Shown here: positions 34,159 through 43,223 of the stretch, one piece after another | Layout: each line of letters opens with the position of its first letter | How positions within the stretch are numbered: the first letter of the stretch is position 1 | DNA from: Leptospiraceae bacterium | GTDB taxonomy: Bacteria; Spirochaetota; Leptospiria; Leptospirales; Leptospiraceae | Direction: 5' to 3' | Assembly: GCA_024233865.1 (NCBI GenBank) | Contig: JACKPA010000001.1 | Location: forward strand, 186,001-250,000 | Length of the DNA stretch: 64,000 nucleotides | Program-made: the position numbers and the translations under genes | The notes under the pieces: generated by a model | Databases searched by the model: none | Seen by the model: only the letters and a program-made list of their open reading frames with translations | Told to the model about the DNA's origin: nothing

Positions 34159-35367
34159 CTACAGTTCCATTCTAAACTGTTTCAATAAATAAACCGTCTC
34201 CTTATTGGATGTATTACTAATATTTAATGGAATTTCTGCTCTTTCAATGAACTGATATTTTTCTTTGAGCATTTCGTAACTAGCATTCGTTGCTTGAATT
34301 TCCCCATTAACACCATGTTTTTCCATTAAGGCTGCACGAACAAAAGCTGCATATATAAAATGTATTTTCACTTCCCGATCAAGAGGAACACTATAATCTA
34401 TGTATTTCCCAGAATCCATACCAATTCTAAAGTTAAAAGAAAGGTTATCTTCAGAACATAATAACTTGAAATTTTTTAAAAGATCTAAACAAAATTCTAT
34501 TAATGGAATAGAATAATGCGGATTACTTTTTCTAGGATTTTCTCTTATTATAAAATAATGCATTTCCTCTTTTCTAATTTCAACTCCAGTTTCACCTTGC
34601 AAATCCTCAATCTTTTTAATTAGCTTTTTTATAAAATCATTTACGTCACTTATAGATTGATATTTCATAAGATAGTTCAATACTCCGGTTATATCTATGC
34701 ATATTACCGTAATATTTTGAAGAGGTATTTCAAAAGGGATCTTATCTTCTAATAAATTTTGGTATTGCTCTTCTAATTCATAAAATTTTTCGTAAGGTTC
34801 TCTGAGTCGCTTGTATAGAACGTTACCAATCAAATAAAATACAACCATTGCAAAAGCAGCAAAAGTGTATATCCAGAGTCGCTTTTCAAAGTCTTCAAGT
34901 AAAAATCCTATATTAATAAGAAATATTATTGTAGCCGAAGCAAATGCAATGTAACCGACTGTAATATATTTGTTTTCAATAAATATACTCATAAAGAATA
35001 TTATACTTGAAAAATGAATTATATAGTAAAACAGTTTAATGTCAACGTCAAACGTGTTTGTTATTAGGCTCATAGGTACACCAATTACCCAAAAAAAGGT
35101 TATGAATATTTGAGAGCTATATTTTTCTATAAAATATATATTATTGTATTTAAAGGGAATATAATGGTCCGGATTCTTCAAAGCAAAATACCCAAATAAC
35201 AACAATAATAATTTAATAAGATTTAGTAGAATCAGGAAATAATTTAAGAATAGGAAAAGCTCAATGAAAAATACTAAAACTTGAGATATAATAATTGTAT
35301 CATAAAAACTTTTGAAAATGATTATATTAACTTTATTCGATGGCGTCACTGCAAAAAGGTATAACAA
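34159..35367 (-). CDS. Membrane protein with degenerate class III cyclase domain
   Basis: About 400 aa. Five to six membrane helices (about residues 25-185) precede a cytoplasmic domain (about 220-400) with the class III nucleotide cyclase fold: VICIDITGVLNYL (metal-1 Asp), FRIGMDSGKYIDYSV, and the IYAAFVRAALMEKHGVNGEI helix. The second metal Asp appears as Glu (KEEMHYF) and the transition-state Asn is replaced, although Arg remains, so catalysis is doubtful. The 5' end is abnormal: the frame starts with TTG inside the terminal repeat of the IS1182 element, whose first codons (LYLFAVTPS) are IS-derived. The native start was probably on the far side of the IS. Confidence 0.65.
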   Translation of the reverse strand: MLYLFAVTPSNKVNIIIFKSFYDTIIISQVLVFFIELFLFLNYFLILLNLIKLLLLLFGYFALKNPDHYIPFKYNNIYFIEKYSSQIFITFFWVIGVPMSLITNTFDVDIKLFYYIIHFSSIIFFMSIFIENKYITVGYIAFASATIIFLINIGFLLEDFEKRLWIYTFAAFAMVVFYLIGNVLYKRLREPYEKFYELEEQYQNLLEDKIPFEIPLQNITVICIDITGVLNYLMKYQSISDVNDFIKKLIKKIEDLQGETGVEIRKEEMHYFIIRENPRKSNPHYSIPLIEFCLDLLKNFKLLCSEDNLSFNFRIGMDSGKYIDYSVPLDREVKIHFIYAAFVRAALMEKHGVNGEIQATNASYEMLKEKYQFIERAEIPLNISNTSNKETVYLLKQFRMEL

Positions 35368-37096
35368 GAAATAACAAGAAAAAGTTGAAATAAATCTTCA
35401 ATCCTGTAAATGTGACATAAGGGGATAGCTATGTTTCGAAAAAACCAGAAACACCTACAACAGAAATTTTTCAATCCAGAAAGTAACATGAACTCAACAC
35501 TTCGAGGCTTTCTAAAAAAGCATTGGTCAGCATATTTTTACGAAAACATATTTCTCAATATAGATGAAGAAGTATTTGCTCCCCTGTACAGTAACAATAT
35601 GAGTCGTCCCAATGTTCCAGTAAACATACTATTCTCCTTAGAAATATTAAAAGAAATGCACAATCTAACAGACCTTCAACTATATGAGAACTATTTATTG
35701 AATTATGCATATCAAAGAGCGTTTGGAATCCAAGATATAAACGAATATACCTTTTGCATAAGAACACTTTATAACTTTCGTGCTACAGTAGCAAAATATG
35801 AATATGAAAACAATGTAGACTTCTTTGAAACAGTGTTCAAAGACCATCGTGATATTATTATTAAGGAAATGGGAATTCACACAGATTTACAGAGATGTGA
35901 CTCTACTCAAATAAGGGCAAACATCAAAAGGATGAGTCGTTTTACATTGTTCCATAAGACCTTAAGTAATTTATTGATAGAAATAAAGAAGTATGAACCA
36001 AATTGTATTTCCAAAGAATTGCATTCCTTAATAGAAACCAATGAAGATGGTGAATACCATCGTTTAAGAAAGCATGAGATAGAAGAGAAGTTAAAATATT
36101 TATCAGAGCAGTTATACATTCATGTTACAAGATGGAAAGATGATAAAAGAATTAATGCTACTTCATCCTACAAAAATGCGAAAAGATTATTAGCAGAACA
36201 GTGCATTGTAAAACAAGAAAAGGTAGAGATATTAACTCCAAATGAAATCAAATCTGGTTCAATGCAGAATCCATCAGACCCAGACGCGACTTACCGAACC
36301 AAGAATGAAGAAAAACATTTTGGTTATGTATGTCACAGTTCAGAGACCTGCTCTGAAAAGAACGCATTTCAAGTAATAACGGACGTTGTAGTAGAAAAGA
36401 ATATAGTAGATGATAGTGATTTATTGGAAGAAAGTCTGGAAGATTTGAAAGAAGAGACAGGTTTGGAGACGATGATAACGGACGGAGGGTATCCATCCGA
36501 AGGGGTAAGAGAAACAGCTAATAAATTCGATGTAAATATTGTATCCACAAATGTTCGTGGAAAGAGCCCAGAAGAAGGGAATTTGAATAGCAATGATTTT
36601 GAATATGATGAATCAGGTCTAATAGAATCTTGTCCAATGGGCGAGCGACCAACAAGTCAAAAATTGAAAGATGGTGATTTGGTAGCAAACTTCGATTTTA
36701 AAATTTGTGCGAATTGTCCCTTGGGTAAAGATTGTATAGCATTATCAAAAAATCAATCACGTTTAGTAGTAGATGAAAACCGAAGATGGTTGGATAATAG
36801 AGAGGATAATTATTACACCCCGGAATATCAAGAATTGTGTAATCTCCGTCCAGCAGTGGAAGGTCTGATGGAGAAGTTAAAACCTATGTGGAAAAATGGG
36901 CGAACACGTTTTCGAGGATTAAAAAAGGTGCGAAATAGGATGGTTTTAAGGGGAATTGGGTTGAATTTTAGACGATATAGCAGTTGGAAACTGATCCAAC
37001 TATATAAAAATCTGTCAAAATCTTTCTCGAAATTTATTTTTGAAATATCTTGCCATTTCAGGGTCGAAAATCACTTTGCCTTTTTGCGGTGACGTC
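35342..37096 (+). mobile_element. IS1182-family insertion sequence (complete)
   Basis: Terminal inverted repeats GGCGTCACTGCAAAAAGG (35342-35359) and CCTTTTTGCGGTGACGTC (37079-37096) match at 16 of 18 positions. They are flanked by direct repeats TTCGAT (35336-35341 and 37097-37102), a likely target duplication. Length is 1755 bp. It carries one transposase gene and sits at the 5' end of the cyclase gene, between it and the ankyrin pseudogene. Confidence 0.85.
35431..37092 (+). CDS. IS1182-family transposase
   Basis: 553 aa. The N-terminal region (FFNPESNMNSTLRGFLKKHW, then RPNVPVNILFSLEILKEM and FGIQDINEYTF) is typical of IS1182 transposases. Catalytic acidic residues are visible at DSTQIRANIKRMS, ITDGGYPSEG and a Glu in RPAVEGLMEKLK. 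A Cys-rich strip (CPMGE...CANCPLGKDC) is also characteristic. The frame is intact and the element has both ends, so it may still move. Its C-terminal residues are encoded by the right terminal repeat. Confidence 0.92.
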   Translation: MFRKNQKHLQQKFFNPESNMNSTLRGFLKKHWSAYFYENIFLNIDEEVFAPLYSNNMSRPNVPVNILFSLEILKEMHNLTDLQLYENYLLNYAYQRAFGIQDINEYTFCIRTLYNFRATVAKYEYENNVDFFETVFKDHRDIIIKEMGIHTDLQRCDSTQIRANIKRMSRFTLFHKTLSNLLIEIKKYEPNCISKELHSLIETNEDGEYHRLRKHEIEEKLKYLSEQLYIHVTRWKDDKRINATSSYKNAKRLLAEQCIVKQEKVEILTPNEIKSGSMQNPSDPDATYRTKNEEKHFGYVCHSSETCSEKNAFQVITDVVVEKNIVDDSDLLEESLEDLKEETGLETMITDGGYPSEGVRETANKFDVNIVSTNVRGKSPEEGNLNSNDFEYDESGLIESCPMGERPTSQKLKDGDLVANFDFKICANCPLGKDCIALSKNQSRLVVDENRRWLDNREDNYYTPEYQELCNLRPAVEGLMEKLKPMWKNGRTRFRGLKKVRNRMVLRGIGLNFRRYSSWKLIQLYKNLSKSFSKFIFEISCHFRVENHFAFLR

Positions 37097-37664
37097 TTCG
37101 ATTGAAACTTTTTCAAAGTTTAGTAACCAATTTATATTTCAATAAAAACATTTTCCATATTGAACTTATTTCTTCTTCTTTTTATTCTCGTCTTCTGGTA
37201 GTATTAAGTTTATTTTTGCATAAACGATTACCTGATTTGGAAACATAATTTGATCAGAATTAAAAGCTTCATTTGTTTTGTCCGTTTTTAACAACTCCAT
37301 AATTCCAGAAAATATTTTACCTGAAGGAAAATCTTCAAACTGTTCCAAAATACCATTATCCAGCAATGTTTTTGTGCTTATAAAAATCGGATAGGAATTA
37401 CAAGTTAATCCAAAAGATATTCCATTGACAGCAGAAGCGTAATAATGATGAACTTTTTTAAATTTACAACCTTTATTGGTTACAAATCTTTTTCCTGGTT
37501 TTAATTCTGAATTTAAAGTATCAAAAAACTCTTTTTTGGCTCTTTCTTCTTTTACAGATTTTTTATATCTGCTCCACTTTCAATTAAAATTGGAATTAAT
37601 TTATCATATATGCGAATCAAGGGTTGAAAAATTGATTGTAAAACTAAGGGCTGATTAAATTTTT

Positions 37665-38575
37665 TACTAATTATGAACAAAGAAAAAAAATAATCAGCCT
37701 GTATCTATATATTTGTGAGTGCTACAAAAATCAACTTATTTTTCATGCTATGAGAATGAGCAATAACAATCAACCGAACTTTACAGACGAGGAGTTGATA
37801 ACGGTGTATATTTTCGGAATTTTAAATAAACAGTTTGAAATAAAAGGAATTTATAATTACATAAAAGACTATTGGCTGGAATGGTTTCCATTCCTTCCAT
37901 CTTACCAGGCATTTAACAATCGTTTAAACAGACTTGAAGATGTATTTCCAAAATTACTTGAGAGTATTTTAAAGGAAATAAGTAGTAATCCTGATATTCG
38001 TCAACATATTGGATTATTGGATTCATTCCCAATAATGCTTGCAAAATCACCTCGTTGCGACAAAGCAAAAGTAGGACGTGAAGAAGGAGTCGCAAATAAA
38101 GGATATTGCTCTTCTAAGGACATTTATTACCATGGTGTCAAAATCCATATTTTCGCGACGAAAGCTCAAGAAACTCTGCCTATTCCAAAGTATATTGGTT
38201 TAACCCCTGGTGGAGAAAGTGACTTGAAAGCAGTGGAAATGAGCATTCTTCCACTATGTGTAAACATGGATATTTACGCCGACAAAGCCTATTTTAAAGA
38301 AGTGTTGGTGAGAGAATTAAAGGAAAAGCAAAATGTTAGTTTATACACCCCTATTAAGAAAGAAAAAGGTCAAGAGAGATTGAATTCTGCAGACAAATTA
38401 TTTTCAGAAGCGGTTAGTCGAATGAGACAACCAATAGAGTCTCTCTTTAATTGGATACAGGAAAAAACTCATATTCAATTCGCTTCCAAGGTCAGATCAA
38501 CGAAAGGAATTTTTATTCATGTTTTTGGACGTTTGGCTGCTGCTATGCTCATTTTAGTTTTAGGTCTTTAACTCT
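37665..38575 (+). mobile_element. IS982-family element, ends approximate
   Basis: Bounded by the two halves of the ankyrin pseudogene. I could not identify convincing terminal inverted repeats or a target duplication; TAAAACTAA appears near both ends in opposite orientation but in different contexts. It may be a slightly truncated copy. Confidence 0.55.
37750..38571 (+). CDS. IS982-family transposase
   Basis: 273 aa. Catalytic triad visible as LLDSFPIML (Asp), DIYADKAYF (Asp) and RQPIESLFNWIQ (Glu). NKGYCSSKDIYYHGVKIHIF and the GFxVHL-like strand are typical of IS982. The protein is slightly short but the frame is intact. It is inserted in an ankyrin gene on the opposite strand. Confidence 0.85.
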   Translation: MRMSNNNQPNFTDEELITVYIFGILNKQFEIKGIYNYIKDYWLEWFPFLPSYQAFNNRLNRLEDVFPKLLESILKEISSNPDIRQHIGLLDSFPIMLAKSPRCDKAKVGREEGVANKGYCSSKDIYYHGVKIHIFATKAQETLPIPKYIGLTPGGESDLKAVEMSILPLCVNMDIYADKAYFKEVLVRELKEKQNVSLYTPIKKEKGQERLNSADKLFSEAVSRMRQPIESLFNWIQEKTHIQFASKVRSTKGIFIHVFGRLAAAMLILVLGL

Positions 38576-38679
38576 TGATTGGCATCATATCCATAAAAAG
38601 AAGCAATTAGTAAAGGTGTCATGTTATCCTTCTCTTGGCTTCTAATATTTATGTCAGCTTTATTTTTTAATGCTTGCTT

Positions 38680-39196
38680 CAGCAATTATCGGTAACAATT
38701 TTTTAACTAAAAATATAGCTTTTTTAATTCAAATACCTATCCCTCCTTCTCCCTTTCCTGGTTCGCATGCTTGGGAAACCGCAGGAAAGGGAGCGAAAGT
38801 TATAGTAGGTTTTATTTTGTTTACCTAAACCTATAAAATTTTCTTAAATATTTCGTCCTTTTTGTTAAGAAATGGATATTATGCTCCCTTTCCTGTCAGG
38901 AAAGGGATAGATCAAGCTTGGTGCAAAAGAACAGCTTGATGGGGATAGGTAGAAATAATTTAATGCCGATAATTGCTGGTCTCCAATCTGGTATATCATT
39001 AAATACTTGACCCAGGTGATTTATCATGCTGCTAAATGTTAACTCTTCTTCTATAATTATTTCCATGGGTTATTCCTATTTGATTTAAATTCTTTGGATA
39101 ACCATGGATTCTATCTTTATTTGTCACCTCTTTAACTTACGTTTATGTCACTTTCTTATGATTATTTAGTTAATAATTTGTTACCGATAATTGCTG
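38680..39196. mobile_element. Transposon relic framed by 28-bp inverted repeats
   Basis: 38680-38707 and 39169-39196 are inverted copies matching at 26 of 28 positions (core CAGCAATTATCGGTAACAA). A third, partial copy (CCGATAATTGCTGG) lies at about 38965. Inside are a broken transposase start (38896-39066) and two palindromes: CTCCCTTTCCTG with CAGGAAAGGGAG (38749-38793), and TCCCTTTCCTG with CAGGAAAGGGA almost back to back (38885-38907). The relic truncates the ankyrin gene. The rest of 38572-39312 shows nothing else. Confidence 0.65.
38896..39066 (-). pseudogene. N-terminal fragment of a transposase
   Basis: ATG 39066 opens 56 codons: MEIIIEEELTFSSMINHLGQ then VFNDIPDWRP, then unrelated residues to a TGA at 38896-38898. 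The first 30 residues resemble the start of DDE transposases reading VFxxIPDxR. The catalytic part is absent; the break coincides with the partial inverted-repeat copy at about 38965, so an internal deletion joined the gene start to an end sequence. Confidence 0.45.
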
Positions 39197-39312
39197 AGTT
39201 GACATTTATTTGATTCATTATAATTATTGTATAAAGAAGTTTAGCCTAAAATTAGCCATGGTTGTTTGCTTTGGTTAAATAAATATACAAATTATACACG
39301 GGTATTTTATAC

Positions 39313-40290
39313 ATGAAATCTTTACTAAGAAATTTGTTAATAGTTTTTTTAATTTTTAATTACTCTTGTGTTTCTGTAGTTACCATTACTACTAATAAAA
39401 AACTCAGTCAAAATTTGGAGGCTACGAAATATTTTCCTTCAAATAAACTACCTATAACCTATAAAATAGAAGGGAATTATCTTGTGGGAAATGTTAATCT
39501 AAACAGTATTATCGAAGAGCGAAAATATGACATTGAATATCTTACAGTTACCCGTTTGGAAAGGAATTCAGATAATAAGCTTGTTTCTAATTTTGAAGCA
39601 CCTTGTATTCAATCTAGTAATATTGGTCCTAATGATACTAATGTGTCTCCATCTGATGCCAAGGAGGTGTATTCTAATGCAATTGTACAATGGCTTATTG
39701 TTACTCTGGGTGTAGCTTCTTCAGTTATACTCATTGATTGGATTTCAGTTCCATTCAGAACAGGTAAAAATTCTAGTACTTATAAAGTAAAAATTGATAA
39801 TGTTATACATAAAATTAGTTCAGTAAATTCACCGGATTTTTTTATTAAAGACAAAACTAAATACAATATAACAAATGGAGTTTTTAAGATTCCTTTGGAT
39901 TATTTTGTATCAAAGAAAATTGATGTTTTTGAATACTCTCTTACCTATAAAGAAAAAGACATTTTCAAGGATAGCTATAAAATAAAACAAGTAATGACGA
40001 ACGAAGAAGAGAAGCGAAAAGAAAAAGATGAATTTCAAAGAAAGATTGCAAATGGAAAAAGAGCTATTTTAAAAAGAAATGCTATCTATTGCTCATCCGA
40101 CGGAGCTGTAATGGGATTGTATTATGATCCAAGTGTCTTGAGTGGTCTATTGTTAGCTAAAATTTGTAAGCAATCTTCTTCTAACAAAAAAGTAAAGTAT
40201 TTGGGTAATTCAGAACTAGACAGTTCTATTGCAGAAATTTATTTGGATGATGAAATTTATTATGTACTAAGTAAATATATTAGGAGATAA
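39313..40290 (+). CDS. Hypothetical lipoprotein
   Basis: 325 aa. Signal peptide with NYSC lipobox (Cys19). A polar region with paired Cys/Asn-rich sequence is followed by a hydrophobic helix (about 124-146, IVQWLIVTLGVASSVILIDWI), then a charged coiled segment (about 225-250, EEEKRKEKDEFQRK). No known family. Pieces of this gene have been copied into the mosaic at 29966-30155. Three bases separate it from the next lipoprotein gene, so they form an operon. Both are AT-rich accessory-type genes between transposon relics. Confidence 0.7.
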   Translation: MKSLLRNLLIVFLIFNYSCVSVVTITTNKKLSQNLEATKYFPSNKLPITYKIEGNYLVGNVNLNSIIEERKYDIEYLTVTRLERNSDNKLVSNFEAPCIQSSNIGPNDTNVSPSDAKEVYSNAIVQWLIVTLGVASSVILIDWISVPFRTGKNSSTYKVKIDNVIHKISSVNSPDFFIKDKTKYNITNGVFKIPLDYFVSKKIDVFEYSLTYKEKDIFKDSYKIKQVMTNEEEKRKEKDEFQRKIANGKRAILKRNAIYCSSDGAVMGLYYDPSVLSGLLLAKICKQSSSNKKVKYLGNSELDSSIAEIYLDDEIYYVLSKYIRR

Positions 40291-40292
40291 AA

Positions 40293-40856
40293 ATGATAGG
40301 AAAAAAATCTTTAAGACTTATCTTAATAGTCTTTATTGTAAGTTTGAGTTTTTATAACTGTGATGATAATAAAACAGGTTCTGAAGCAAAAGATAAGAAT
40401 AAAATTCTTGGTTATGATGGTATTTATCTTGGCAATTCAAAAGAACAAGTTATATCCTTTATCAAAGAAAAATATCCCCATGGTAAAATTCTTTACGATC
40501 AAGATGATGGAACAGGAAGGAACAATATGATTGAAGTTGACTTTAAAAGAAATGGTTTAAAACAAATTGTTTATTTCTTTAATGAAGATAAAGTGTTATA
40601 TTTTATTGGTATAAACATTGGTCACTTAGATGATGCAAATTTTCAATCATTGTATAAAAATATGAAAGAAAAATACGGTGATCCAATATTGATTCAGGGG
40701 AGAATCATTAGGTGGAATTTGGATAATGATTATAATATTAGTGTTGCAGAGTCCAATACTTCAAGTGTTTCTGGTGTTGTAATTCATTACAAAAATAAAA
40801 AACTGTGGGATGAATACGAGGGAAGTTTAAACAAGGAAAAATATGATAATTTTTAG
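40293..40856 (+). CDS. Hypothetical lipoprotein
   Basis: 187 aa. Signal peptide ending FYNC (Cys23). The mature part (YDGIYLGNSKEQVISFIKEKY, IVYFFNEDKVLYFIGI, MKEKYGDPILIQGRIIRWNL) has the look of a small alpha/beta periplasmic domain with an SmpA/OmlA-like LGxSKEQV helix start; family not certain. It is the second gene of the operon beginning at 39313. Confidence 0.7.
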   Translation: MIGKKSLRLILIVFIVSLSFYNCDDNKTGSEAKDKNKILGYDGIYLGNSKEQVISFIKEKYPHGKILYDQDDGTGRNNMIEVDFKRNGLKQIVYFFNEDKVLYFIGINIGHLDDANFQSLYKNMKEKYGDPILIQGRIIRWNLDNDYNISVAESNTSSVSGVVIHYKNKKLWDEYEGSLNKEKYDNF

Positions 40857-41384
40857 TATTGTATCACTCTTTATTTGATAAGTACCTTTGATCAGAGAGC
40901 AGGTAAACCAAATAAACTAACATGATAGATGAAAAAATGGAAATGATAATAATATGTCGGATTTAACTCCTATCGAAAAAAGAAAATTAGAAAAACTTTT
41001 TGAAATGGATTCAGGCCATGTTCTCGATTTTTCGCATAGAACTTTAGAAAATATCATAATAGATACTGTAGAAATTGATCCATATAACAATGAAAAGTAT
41101 CAAGGCTTGTCTAAGGCAAATGTATTGAGAACATTTTGGGAAGATGAATCGAATTTTATTGTTGGAAAATTATTAAAAGGACTATTAGTATATTGGAAAG
41201 AAATATATAGTGAACAACGACGTAAACAAGCAAATCATCCAGATTCTTTATATTCGGATTGTGAGAAAATTTCTCAAAGACTTATCCAATCAAACTCAAT
41301 ACAAGAAATTAATTTTGATGTGCATTTTGAAAATATAAAAAGTAATATTATGGAACAAATTAAACTTGCAAAATATACAATATG

Positions 41385-42765
41385 AGAATGTCCCAATTTC
41401 CGTTAGGGTTTGAAAAGAACGGAATAAAAACATCCTATAAATTCACTTCCTTTTTGTCAAGTGTTTTATCCTTTTTCAAATACTTAAAAAGAAAATTATT
41501 TATTTCTTTTTTCCCTCTCACTGAACGAAACTTACTTTCCATGTGGACTAAGTTTACCGCAACCCATCTCGGAATCATGTCAGTCTTGCTATCCCATATT
41601 TTTATCCTTTTCATAAGAGACTTAGGACTACTAAAGGCAGATTCTATTAAATTCGTTGTATGAAATGATATCCTCAATTCCGCTGGCATCTCTATTTTGT
41701 GCAGTGTTAGTATCTCACTACTACACTCTCTCAAACTTTCTGCGGCAGAGAAACTCACAGAATCAAGCCACTTCTCAAGTGAATCCAATCCCTCCTTTGC
41801 ATCCTCATAGCTATTACATCCCAATGCTTTTCGGTATCTTCTTGTAAACTCCGAATGATACTTATCTGCCAACTTTGCATATATATTCCATGCTTTATGG
41901 TTTGTACATCTTTGAAAATCTGCTTTATCTCCAAAACGACCGGTTAGGGCTTTTCTTAATGCCTTAGAACCATCCGTTATGCATAATACTCTATCCGTAA
42001 ATTTAATACCACGTCCCTCTAATGAAGATAATACATCCTTAACTGTCTCCGTATTCTCACTTGAACCCGTTGAAAAACCAAGAAAATGCTTGCTACCACT
42101 AACATCAATACCCATTGCAACTACCACCATTTCCTCTCCAATGGATGTCCCATCCACAATTATACTGAAAAATTCTTTCCCACTGAAATCGCGATTCTTG
42201 AATTTCTCCAGTATTTCTCTTGATTCATTCACGAATTGTCTTGAAACGGAACTCTTTGATAATCCGGACTCCTCACTGATTTTCAACAATAGTTCATCAT
42301 ATTTCCGGACGCTTACTCCCCTCGACAGCAATCGTAAAACATAATCGTTTATGCTATTTGGATTCCTTAGTTTTTCATAGCTCACTAATGAGACTTCTTC
42401 TTTCCCTTTCCTTACCCTAGGTCTAATAAATGGAACTCTTTGACCATTCATATAGATTGACCCTTTTTCGCTTCCACCTCTATGACAAAAATCCCCTCTT
42501 TTATGAGAGAATATCTCTCCACATAATACTTCAACTTCCAATCTCATTATATTTGTAATTATTTGAAGTGATGCTTCTCTTGCCATAGAAACTATGTCAT
42601 TGTAAGCCAATTCTCGAAAGGTCTCTATACCAAATTTTTGTTCTTGACAGTTTTTTACTGCTCTCTTATGTTTCTTCATACGGAACTCTCCTTATTTTTT
42701 TGCCAAAATCAATATTCTGGCGAGTTCCGTTCTTGTAAACTCTAACGATTTTTGGGACTATCTCT
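41385..42765. mobile_element. IS256-family insertion sequence (complete)
   Basis: 8-bp target duplications ACAATATG at 41377-41384 and 42766-42773. Terminal inverted repeats of about 40 bp begin AGA and share GTCCCAA, CGTTAG, GTTT and AGAACGGAA. Length is 1381 bp. One intact transposase gene on the reverse strand. Confidence 0.92.
41435..42679 (-). CDS. IS256-family (Mutator-type) transposase
   Basis: 414 aa. Catalytic residues are in FFSIIVDGTSIG (Asp), LCITDGSKALRKAL (Asp) and HTTNLIESAFS (Glu). A C-terminal KSDLMxRW-like helix (SKTDMIPRWVAVNL) follows, as in other Mutator-class transposases. The frame is intact and the element has both ends and a fresh target duplication, so it may be active. 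Confidence 0.93.
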   Translation of the reverse strand: MKKHKRAVKNCQEQKFGIETFRELAYNDIVSMAREASLQIITNIMRLEVEVLCGEIFSHKRGDFCHRGGSEKGSIYMNGQRVPFIRPRVRKGKEEVSLVSYEKLRNPNSINDYVLRLLSRGVSVRKYDELLLKISEESGLSKSSVSRQFVNESREILEKFKNRDFSGKEFFSIIVDGTSIGEEMVVVAMGIDVSGSKHFLGFSTGSSENTETVKDVLSSLEGRGIKFTDRVLCITDGSKALRKALTGRFGDKADFQRCTNHKAWNIYAKLADKYHSEFTRRYRKALGCNSYEDAKEGLDSLEKWLDSVSFSAAESLRECSSEILTLHKIEMPAELRISFHTTNLIESAFSSPKSLMKRIKIWDSKTDMIPRWVAVNLVHMESKFRSVRGKKEINNFLFKYLKKDKTLDKKEVNL

Positions 42766-43223
42766 ACAATATGGATAGCTGTTGCATGGTTTACAGATAA
42801 AGACTTGTACAATCTTTTAGTCTTAAAACAACAAGAAGGTCTAAATATTCAATTGATTATTATGGATGATAGTATAAATATTTTAAATTATGAAATTTTT
42901 GAAGTCTATAAAGTAAAAAAAATAGGCATACACAAAAATTTAATGCATAATAAATTTTGTATTATAGATTTAAAGACTGTAATACATGGTTCATTTAATT
43001 GGACAACAAAAGCAAATTATAATAGAGAAACGATTGAAATTATTCATGGGTTTGGACATGAGCATGTTGAAAAATTCCTAAATCAATTTATTGAGCTAAA
43101 GAGAGAATTTCTATATAATCGGATTGGTTCTTTATCAAAATAAACTTTTACTTTTCTTGACTTGTCTATTTGGATTCTCCTTTTTTTACTTATCTGCAAA
43201 ATGTGCTGTTAGTAACTGAAAAT

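Larger units (their letters stand above)
37166..38694 (-). pseudogene. Ankyrin-repeat protein gene interrupted by an IS982-type element
   Basis: Reverse strand. 38694-38580 reads LKQALKNKADINIRSQEKDN then MTPLLIASFYGYDANQE, a clear ankyrin repeat. After the IS982-type element, 37660-37590 reads KLIPILIESGADIKNL, a second repeat ending in a stop. The C-terminal part (37577-37166, 136 codons, ending PEDENKKKKK) is open in a shifted frame without a start. So the gene has an insertion plus a frameshift, and its 5' end is cut by the inverted repeat at 38680. The protein would have been an ankyrin protein with a unique C-terminal domain, possibly co-transcribed with the cyclase. Confidence 0.7.
40954..43143 (+). 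pseudogene. Two-domain PLD-type (HKD) nuclease gene split by IS256
   Basis: Removing the element 41385-42765 and one copy of the duplication ACAATATG joins the frames exactly: residues 1-142 end QIKLAKYTI and continue WIAVAWFTDKDLY. The rejoined protein is about 270 aa. Residues 1-115 (MSDLTPIEKRKLEKLFEMDS, DFSHRTL, KANVLRTFW) are a helical N-terminal domain resembling those on some phage-defence proteins. The rest is a PLDc_2-like domain with HNKFCIID (HxK-x4-D) and GSFNWT. Such single-HKD proteins are usually nucleases. The IS creates a TGA at once (41383-41385), so only the N-terminal domain is still made. Confidence 0.85.

Noticed and set aside
38749..38907. Repeated CCCTTTCCTG units as a CRISPR array
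   Set aside because: The units are inverted copies forming two palindromes, not regularly spaced direct repeats with unique spacers; no cas genes.
40856..40900. AGTATTGTATCA after the second lipoprotein gene as part of a third Rpn start hairpin
   Set aside because: Only 12 bases match and no Rpn coding sequence follows; could be chance.
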